Shown here: positions 57,816 to 64,000 of the stretch, piece after piece
Layout: each line of letters starts with the position of its first letter
Position numbering within the stretch: the first letter of the stretch is position 1
Assembly: GCA_905215965.1 (NCBI GenBank)
Contig: CAJMSD010000009.1
Span: forward strand, 1-64,000
Length of the DNA stretch: 64,000 nucleotides
Direction of reading: 5' to 3'
Source: an uncultured bacterium
GTDB taxonomy: Bacteria; Bacillota; Clostridia; Oscillospirales; Ruminococcaceae
Notes under the pieces: model-generated
Seen by the model: only the letters and a program-made list of their open reading frames with translations
What the model was told of the DNA's origin: nothing
Databases searched by the model: none
Made by a program: the position numbers and the translations under genes

Positions 57816-57844
57816 TTGCAAAGATGATAAAACTATGGTATAAT
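57816..57844 (+). promoter_or_regulatory. Sigma-A promoter of GH25 lysozyme
   Basis: TTGCAA (57816-57821) and TATAAT (57839-57844), preceded by TGG, 17-base spacer, 35 bases before the ATG. Confidence 0.8.
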
Positions 57845-57879
57845 ATAGACAAATTTATTTCTAAGGAGTATATAATTTT

Positions 57880-58947
57880 ATGAATCTGTTTAAAAGAATC
57901 GTGTTGGCGGCGATTTCAGGTTCGATGTTTTTGGCTTCCTTTGCAGTAACTAATCCAGTTTTTGCAGCAAACACTGATGTTTCTGTTGTCGATTCTCTTT
58001 CGGCTAACAATGAAATTTCCTCTTCGCTGCCTGTGATTACATACACCGAAGCTGTAAACTCAGAATCAATGAATTCTTCTGAATCTCCGGTGACAACAAC
58101 TGCTGTGGATAACGAAAATCAGCAGACTGCTACAACTACTGCGGCTGAGTCTATATCAATACCTGCCGGAACATCAAAAGTAAACGACAAAACTACTGAC
58201 GACAACTTTGAAGTATTTGACATTTATCAGGCTCATCAAGAATATATGCAGCAAACAACAACTACTGCCACTACTACGAAAGTCACAACAACGACAACAA
58301 AAGTAATCACTTCTATCGATGCAAGCAAGGGCATAAAGGGGATAGATGTTTCAAAATGGCAGGGTGACATTAATTGGACAAAGGTTAAAAATGACGGTAT
58401 AAATTTTGCTATAATCCGTGCAGGCTACGGTAATACAGCTTCACAGAAAGATCCTAAGTTTGACTATAATATGAATGAAGCTGCTAAAGCCGGAATTGAC
58501 AGAGGCGTTTATTGGTACAGCTATGCAAAGACTGTCGAGGAAGCTTACAAGGAAGCTGATGCGTGCTATTCAGTTATAAAAGGTTACAACTTTGAATATC
58601 CGCTGATGTTTGACATAGAGGAATCCTCTCAGGCTGCTTTAAGTACTGCTACTGTTTCTGCGATAGTTGAAGCTTTCTGCAAAAGAATGGAAGAACGCGG
58701 ATATTATGTGTCCATCTATAGTTACGCAAGCTTTCTCAGCACAAAAATTTATGCATCCGTACTTACAAGATATGATGTAGTTGTGGCGCATTATAACGTT
58801 AGCACGCCAAGATTTACACTTCCGTATGGTATCTGGCAGTATTCAAGTACTGGTTCGGTAAACGGCATTACCGGTAATGTTGATTTAGATTATGCATACA
58901 AGGATTACCCGTATCTTATTTCGAAGTATCATAAAAACGGATATTAA
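57880..58947 (+). CDS. Secreted GH25 lysozyme (muramidase)
   Basis: 355 residues. A Sec signal peptide (MNLFKRIVLAAISGSMFLAS, cleavage likely after NPVFA at about residue 29) is followed by a Ser/Thr-rich linker to about residue 145 with TTTT-rich stretches, then a GH25 domain. Catalytic residues are expected in KGIDVSKWQGDINW and in MFDIEESS (Asp and Glu pair). RAGYGNTASQKDPKFDYN and GIWQYSSTGSVNGI also match. It hydrolyses peptidoglycan; being host-made it could help in cell-wall turnover or act on competitors. AAGGAG lies upstream; ends in a terminator. Confidence 0.94.
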   Translation: MNLFKRIVLAAISGSMFLASFAVTNPVFAANTDVSVVDSLSANNEISSSLPVITYTEAVNSESMNSSESPVTTTAVDNENQQTATTTAAESISIPAGTSKVNDKTTDDNFEVFDIYQAHQEYMQQTTTTATTTKVTTTTTKVITSIDASKGIKGIDVSKWQGDINWTKVKNDGINFAIIRAGYGNTASQKDPKFDYNMNEAAKAGIDRGVYWYSYAKTVEEAYKEADACYSVIKGYNFEYPLMFDIEESSQAALSTATVSAIVEAFCKRMEERGYYVSIYSYASFLSTKIYASVLTRYDVVVAHYNVSTPRFTLPYGIWQYSSTGSVNGITGNVDLDYAYKDYPYLISKYHKNGY

Positions 58948-58956
58948 TTAAGCCAA

Positions 58957-58985
58957 AAAATGCATACCGTTATGGTATGCATTTT
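58957..58985 (+). terminator. Terminator after GH25 gene
   Basis: AAAATGCATACC and GGTATGCATTTT form a 12-base-pair stem with a short loop; a T-rich tail follows. Confidence 0.85.
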
Positions 58986-59025
58986 AATGTTTAGGCAATC
59001 AAAAATCTATCGTCAGGAGTAAAAT

Positions 59026-62000
59026 ATGATTGAGTTTATTACAGGAGCGGCAGGAAGCGGAAAATCAACCGAAATGATAAACAGAGTAAAAAGTTCTGAT
59101 TGTGAAAATGTTTGTATTATTGTTCCTGAACAGTTTTCATATGAATTCGATAAAAATCTTTATAAATCAATCGGAGCCCCAAAATTCAACAGTCTGCTCT
59201 CTCAAAGCTTTACAGGAATTTCAAGGCACTTGTTCCAGATTTACGGAGATGGCGGAAGAAAAGGCATATACGCCGACGAAGCCGCGCGTATGATATTGAT
59301 ATATCAGGCGATAAAAAATGTTTATGATTCTCCGCAGTCAAAGAGATATTTTTCAAGACAGATCTATCGTCCCGGTTTTGCGGAAGATATGCTCAAGCTT
59401 ATTGAAGAACTGAAAAAGTCGGGAGTTTCTCCCGATGACATTATGAAAAAAAGAGTATTATTTAACGATCGTTTAATGGATAAAACAAACGATGTTGCTC
59501 TCATATATTTGGAATTCGAGAAGCTTATGGATATTCACGGCTTTAAAAATAGTTTTGATGATATAAGATTCGCAGCGGAAACCGCTAATCTTCATAAATA
59601 TTTTAAGGGCAAAAGCGTCTATATAGATGAGTTTGAAAGCTTTACCGGAGATCAGCTTGATTTCATACGCGTTATAATTTCAACGGCTGACAACGTTTGC
59701 ATTTCTCTTAGAACCGATGATGTTAATGCAGGTGAATTTACTTTGTTTGAAACGGTAAATTCAACATATCATACGCTTGTGAGCATTTGCGGCAGTATCG
59801 GTAAGGAATATAAAACAATCAAGCTTGACGACTCTTATCGATTTAAAAGCAAGGATATTGCCTATCTCAGCTCAAATATATTGCGTAACGAAAGTAATAA
59901 TTTTTCCGAAAAGATAGATCCGATAAATATTAAGATCTATGAGGCGAAGGATTATTACAGCGAAGCGGAATATGTATGCGCGTCTATTAAAAGGCTTATC
60001 TACAGCGATAGATCGCTGCATTACGACGATATTGCCGTTATCTCGAACAAAATAGAGGAATATGCGGAAATACTTGAAGCGGCTTTTAAAAGATATGAAA
60101 TACCTTATTTTTTGAGTATAGAAAAGCCTGTGATCCATACTTCGCTTATGATTTTTATATCGTCTCTTATCGATATAATAAATTCACGGTCGTACAGCTC
60201 GGAAGCAGTTTTCAGATACATAAAATGCGGAATGACCGATATTGCGCTTACCGATATATCTTTACTTGAAAATTACTGCTATAAATGGGGAATTGACGGA
60301 GACAGCTGGCTGTCTGAATTTACGGTTCCGGATGAGCGCCTTAACGAACTGGAGCTTATTCGTTCCAAGATAATTGATCCTATTGAAAAAATCAGGGACG
60401 GAATAAAAAAATGCAAAATTGCGAGCGAATATTGCTCGATTTTGTATAAGCACTTGATTTCCTGCGGAACGGAAAAAAATGTATCGATAATAATGCGCAG
60501 ACTGATAAATGAAAACAAGGATTTCGCAGCGTCTGAAATGAAACGTTTATGGTCGAGCCTTATGGACATTTTTGACGGAGTAAGCTCAACGCTCGGAGAA
60601 TCCGAAATATCGTTTTCGGAAACAAGCAGGATCATAAAATCCCTGATAGGCAGATTAAGTTACTCGGTGCCGCCTCAGACTCTTGACAGCGTTACGGCTG
60701 CTTCCGCAAGAACAGCTCGTTTGAATTCTCCCAAGGTTGTTTTTGTTATGGGAGCAAACGACGGAGATTTCCCGAATACGATCAATATGCATGGAATCTT
60801 TTCCGAAAATGACAAGCAGCAATTATCGGATAACGGAATTGAAATTTCAAGGCGGCTTCCCGAAATCATTGCGTCTGAAAGGCTTGTTGTGTATAAGGCT
60901 CTTTCTGCTGCCTCCGATAAGCTTTTTATCACATATCCGCTTTTGGATCAGTCAGGACAGCAAAAATATCCTGCAAATATTATTGACTCAATAAAAAATA
61001 TCTTTCATAAACCTAATATTGTTATCACCGAAGAAGATATCAAGCCCGATTTTTATGCGGTTACGCTGAACTCAGCATTTTATCACTATATTCAGGATAT
61101 TTATATGAATACTCCGGAAATGGCTGCGGTAAAAAACGTGCTGTTTGACGATCCCGATTATAAACGGCGTATTAGGTATGTTCTTGATCGTGCAGATAAA
61201 AAAGATATTTTTCATGTAAGCACCGAGATAATGTCAAAGCTTAAAAATTTTGATTTCTTTACCGTATCTCCGTCAAGCTTTGAGCTGTTTAATAAGTGCA
61301 AATTCCAGTATTTTTGCCGTGAATGTTTAAGAATTTTAAAACGCGAAAAGGTTGATCTCGACGCACGGTATTCAGGAAGCATGATACATAAATGTTTTTA
61401 TACAATTATTTCTGACAGAAGCAAAGAGGAGTTTCTAAAGCTGAGCTATTCTGACCTTGAGCGTGAGATATCTTTGTCTGCCGAGGAATTTCTTACTTCG
61501 GAAATGGGCGGCGAATTTGCTAAAAATCCTCGGTTTGAACTTGCGTATAATAAGCTTTCGGAACGCCTTGTCAAAGTATTTGTTCATACTCAGCAGGAGC
61601 TAATGGCTTCAAGCTTCGAACCGGCAGCTTATGAAATCAATTTGCGAGATGATGACAATAAGCATTCCTTGAAGCTGAATTTTGGAAACGGCAATACCCT
61701 GAGCTTTGGCGGAATAATAGACAGAGCCGACGTTTGCACGATAAATGGTGATAAATACGTTAGGATCATTGATTACAAAAGCAGACGCAAGGAAATTGAT
61801 CCGTATAATTTGGCAAACGGAATAAATATGCAAATGCTTCTGTATTTGTTTACAATTACGGAAGATAAGGGAATTTTCCATGATTCAAAACCTGCCGGAG
61901 TGCTTTATTCTCCCGTTATGATCTCAGGTATAAAGAGCGATGAGACCAGAGATGAGAGTGAGAACACCAAAACTGTTAATGACACGCTCAAAGCAAGCGG

Positions 62001-62376
62001 ACTGGTGCTCGGAGATATTGAGGTGCTTAACGCTATGGAGCACAATATTTCCAATAAATATATCCCTGCTTCTATCGATAAAAACGGAAATATAAGCGAA
62101 AAATCGAGTTCCTTGTCTGCTAATGGATTCGATGAGCTTAAAAAGCTCACATATAAAAAATTGACAGAAATGGCAGAAGAGGTATTGGAAGGAAACGCAG
62201 ACGCTAATCCGCTCGTATATAATAAACAGGAAGCTCCGTGTAATTATTGCGATTATATCAACGTATGCGGAAACAATCCGCTTCTTCGTTATCGTGATGC
62301 TTATTCAGCCGATATAACGGAGGTAGAGCAAATTTTGAGCAAAAAAAGAGAGGAGGATATTGAAGATGATGAATAA
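59026..62376 (+). CDS. addB: ATP-dependent helicase/nuclease subunit B
   Basis: Partner of AddA in the Chi-regulated double-strand-break resection complex of Firmicutes (RecBCD equivalent). 1116 residues, typical for AddB. An N-terminal Walker A GAAGSGKST is at 7-15. The C-terminal nuclease domain includes the EINLRDD-to-IIDYKSRRKEID region with Asp and Lys of the active site. Cys at about 758 plus the CNYCDYINVC cluster at 1072-1081 form the iron-sulfur staple. AGGAG-like site before the ATG; the stop overlaps the addA start. Confidence 0.95.
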   Translation: MIEFITGAAGSGKSTEMINRVKSSDCENVCIIVPEQFSYEFDKNLYKSIGAPKFNSLLSQSFTGISRHLFQIYGDGGRKGIYADEAARMILIYQAIKNVYDSPQSKRYFSRQIYRPGFAEDMLKLIEELKKSGVSPDDIMKKRVLFNDRLMDKTNDVALIYLEFEKLMDIHGFKNSFDDIRFAAETANLHKYFKGKSVYIDEFESFTGDQLDFIRVIISTADNVCISLRTDDVNAGEFTLFETVNSTYHTLVSICGSIGKEYKTIKLDDSYRFKSKDIAYLSSNILRNESNNFSEKIDPINIKIYEAKDYYSEAEYVCASIKRLIYSDRSLHYDDIAVISNKIEEYAEILEAAFKRYEIPYFLSIEKPVIHTSLMIFISSLIDIINSRSYSSEAVFRYIKCGMTDIALTDISLLENYCYKWGIDGDSWLSEFTVPDERLNELELIRSKIIDPIEKIRDGIKKCKIASEYCSILYKHLISCGTEKNVSIIMRRLINENKDFAASEMKRLWSSLMDIFDGVSSTLGESEISFSETSRIIKSLIGRLSYSVPPQTLDSVTAASARTARLNSPKVVFVMGANDGDFPNTINMHGIFSENDKQQLSDNGIEISRRLPEIIASERLVVYKALSAASDKLFITYPLLDQSGQQKYPANIIDSIKNIFHKPNIVITEEDIKPDFYAVTLNSAFYHYIQDIYMNTPEMAAVKNVLFDDPDYKRRIRYVLDRADKKDIFHVSTEIMSKLKNFDFFTVSPSSFELFNKCKFQYFCRECLRILKREKVDLDARYSGSMIHKCFYTIISDRSKEEFLKLSYSDLEREISLSAEEFLTSEMGGEFAKNPRFELAYNKLSERLVKVFVHTQQELMASSFEPAAYEINLRDDDNKHSLKLNFGNGNTLSFGGIIDRADVCTINGDKYVRIIDYKSRRKEIDPYNLANGINMQMLLYLFTITEDKGIFHDSKPAGVLYSPVMISGIKSDETRDESENTKTVNDTLKASGLVLGDIEVLNAMEHNISNKYIPASIDKNGNISEKSSSLSANGFDELKKLTYKKLTEMAEEVLEGNADANPLVYNKQEAPCNYCDYINVCGNNPLLRYRDAYSADITEVEQILSKKREEDIEDDE

Positions 62377-64000
62377 GCCGTCATGGACACCTCAGCAGCA
62401 AGACGCTATAGATGCAAGAAATTCGTCCGTTATGGTTTCGGCAGCAGCCGGAAGCGGTAAGACAGCAATACTTACAGAGCGCCTTGTGAAGCTTATTGCC
62501 GATCCGACTTCGGGAGTCAGAGCTGATCGGCTGATAGTTGTAACCTTTACTAACGACGCTGCTTCGGAGCTGAGAAAAAGGCTTGACCGAAAGCTTGGAG
62601 AGATCATTACTCAAAATCCGAAAAATTCTCATTTGCTAAAACAGCAGACGCTGCTGCAAAGCGCAAAAATATCAACGATAAATTCCTTCTGCTTCGAACT
62701 GCTTAGGGACAACATAACCGAGCAGGGGATAACTGCAGGATTTTCAATTATCGACGAATCTGACGATAAACTCATACGTGCACAGTCAATGGACGATCTC
62801 ATTAATTTTTACAGTAAAAACGAATATGAAAAGATCTCATATATGTATGATAAGTTTTGTATCAGAAGTGACGAAGCTCTTGCGCAGGTTATCGAAGAAG
62901 CAGACAGATTTCTGTCGTCTGTTGCATTTCGCGGTAAATGGGTCGAAAAAGCAATAAAGGAATACAGAAAACCACCGTTTGAATCGATCTATTTTCAAAA
63001 ATTGAATCAGAAAGCAATGTGCAGCCTTAAATCGGCTTTAAAGCTTGCGGAAGAATGCGTGGATATGCTTGATGACATATTTGTGGATACCGAGAGTAAA
63101 TCTGCAAAGAAATCGTATGAGCAGGCCTTAGATGATAAAATGCGTGTGGAAAAATCATTGGAATTGCTTGCCGGCGGAAAAGTTTTTGACGACAATGATA
63201 TCGACTTCTGCACTTCGTTCGGCAGATTAATAACGATAAGAAACAAAGAAGAATTTGACGAATCTTTACGTGAACGTTATAAATCTTTACGTAAACAGAT
63301 GATCGATATTGTAAAGGACTCGGTCAGAATTTTTACGGGATTTGAACAAGATTTTTATGAATGTGGGAAGGTTACTGAAATTTTATTTGAAATGCTGAAA
63401 AAGTATCAGCAGTTGATCTGGGAAAGGAAATGCTTAAAAAATGCTATAAGCTTTGACGATGGTGAAAGACTGGTTCTTGATTTCCTTGCCGATTTTGACG
63501 AGAACGGCAATATCAGGCAGTCTGAAACTGCGTTGAAAATTTCTGAATTTTATGATATTATAATGATTGATGAATATCAGGATTCAAATAACAAGCAGGA
63601 TATGATCTTCAAGCTGATTTCAAAGGGATTCTGTACTGATACTGACGGAAACTCTTTTTACGGAAGCAATGCTTTTATTGTGGGAGATGTAAAGCAATCA
63701 ATTTATAAATTCAGACAGGCCAATCCTAAAAATTTTATTGCAACTTTGAAAGCCTCAGCACCATATTCTGCCGAAAGCGATAATATACGGCAGTCCGTTT
63801 TTCTGAACAAAAATTTCAGGAGCTCCGAAAATGTAATAGCCGGTATAAATTATATTTTTGAAACTCTTATGTCCGAAAGCTGCGGAGAAGTCGAATATAA
63901 CGAAAATGAAAAGCTGTATTTTGGAGCTAAGGAATATTCATTGGCTGACTGTGACAGTCTTACGCAAATTTCATTTATAAATACCGATGATTCGGAAGAT
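62366..64000 (+). CDS. addA: ATP-dependent helicase/nuclease subunit A, 3' end missing
   Basis: The first 545 codons of AddA, open to the right edge (the full protein is usually about 1200 residues). It starts at ATG 62366, with a second ATG three bases later; GAGGAGG lies nine bases before. UvrD-type helicase motifs: Q motif WTPQQQDAID, Walker A AAAGSGKTA at 26-34, VVTFTNDAASELRKRL as motif Ia, and the Walker B DEYQDSN near 400, with GDVKQSIYKFRQA as motif III. The nuclease domain lies beyond the window. The start overlaps addB by 11 bases, giving coupled expression of the pair. Confidence 0.95.
   Translation, partial: MMNKPSWTPQQQDAIDARNSSVMVSAAAGSGKTAILTERLVKLIADPTSGVRADRLIVVTFTNDAASELRKRLDRKLGEIITQNPKNSHLLKQQTLLQSAKISTINSFCFELLRDNITEQGITAGFSIIDESDDKLIRAQSMDDLINFYSKNEYEKISYMYDKFCIRSDEALAQVIEEADRFLSSVAFRGKWVEKAIKEYRKPPFESIYFQKLNQKAMCSLKSALKLAEECVDMLDDIFVDTESKSAKKSYEQALDDKMRVEKSLELLAGGKVFDDNDIDFCTSFGRLITIRNKEEFDESLRERYKSLRKQMIDIVKDSVRIFTGFEQDFYECGKVTEILFEMLKKYQQLIWERKCLKNAISFDDGERLVLDFLADFDENGNIRQSETALKISEFYDIIMIDEYQDSNNKQDMIFKLISKGFCTDTDGNSFYGSNAFIVGDVKQSIYKFRQANPKNFIATLKASAPYSAESDNIRQSVFLNKNFRSSENVIAGINYIFETLMSESCGEVEYNENEKLYFGAKEYSLADCDSLTQISFINTDDSED

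Noticed and set aside
1..64000. CRISPR array, prophage or toxin-antitoxin system
   Set aside because: No regular direct repeats with spacers, no phage structural genes and no recognisable toxin pair were seen on either strand.

Overview
The window looks like chromosomal DNA of an anaerobic Gram-positive member of the Bacillota, class Clostridia, most like the Ruminococcus/Oscillospiraceae group. This rests on gene content (T-box, lysine riboswitch, Firmicute-type 6S RNA, ClpC, AddAB, Na+-dependent oxaloacetate decarboxylase, ThyX), on AGGAGG ribosome binding sites, on sigma-A promoters with 17-base spacers, and on lipoproteins and a lysozyme with Thr/Ser-rich linkers. No rRNA, CRISPR array, prophage or complete insertion sequence is visible. 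One tRNA (Leu, anticodon CAA) is present.

Layout. 1-2.8 kb: possible insertion-sequence remnant, a lipoprotein, a membrane-bound XRE regulator and a DegV protein. 2.9-9.1 kb: T-box-controlled valS, then a DUF896 protein, cdd, and a radical SAM/DUF2344 pair. 9.1-15.1 kb: rplS with a structured leader, two tandem signal peptidases, rbgA, rnhB, yraN-type gene, thrC and a phosphoesterase. 15.1-21.2 kb: tig-clpP-clpX, a tiny Cys-rich membrane peptide on the opposite strand, and a clpC-type ATPase. 21.2-23.3 kb: EamA transporter, tRNA-Leu and a GNAT acetyltransferase with an upstream micro-ORF and hairpin, bracketed by two near-identical terminators. 23.4-27.1 kb: oxaloacetate decarboxylase operon (alpha, gamma, biotin carrier, beta). 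27.1-40.5 kb, mostly minus strand: hslO and a methyltransferase, three tandem paralogous lipoproteins (one frameshifted), secA, then the queA-PAS-phosphoesterase-tgt-membrane protein-HAD run.

40.5-44.1 kb: lysine riboswitch followed by asd-GNAT-dapA-dapB. 44.1-50.2 kb: DUF1292 gene, 6S RNA, a Phe-rich leader peptide with an intrinsic terminator, then aroF-aroB-aroA-aroC and a DUF4364 gene. 50.2-57.7 kb, minus strand: a lipoprotein, a U32 family protein, mltG, 5-formyl-THF cyclo-ligase, a DJ-1 protein, a DUF2156 protein, thyX and an RluA-type pseudouridine synthase. 57.8-64 kb: a secreted GH25 lysozyme and addB-addA, the latter running off the right edge.

How it works together. The amino-acid genes carry three different RNA switches: a T-box sensing tRNA-Val (valS), a lysine riboswitch (asd/dap), and what reads as a ribosome-mediated attenuator with eight Phe codons (aro). 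The last is the most interesting regulatory object here because the DAHP synthase it controls also carries the N-terminal domain used for allosteric feedback in related enzymes. The other notable items are a five-module lipoprotein family with DxDxDGY loops and one inactivated member, and a GNAT cassette beside a tRNA gene that looks like a translationally controlled, possibly acquired unit. All assignments come from reading the sequence and family knowledge; no database search was run.
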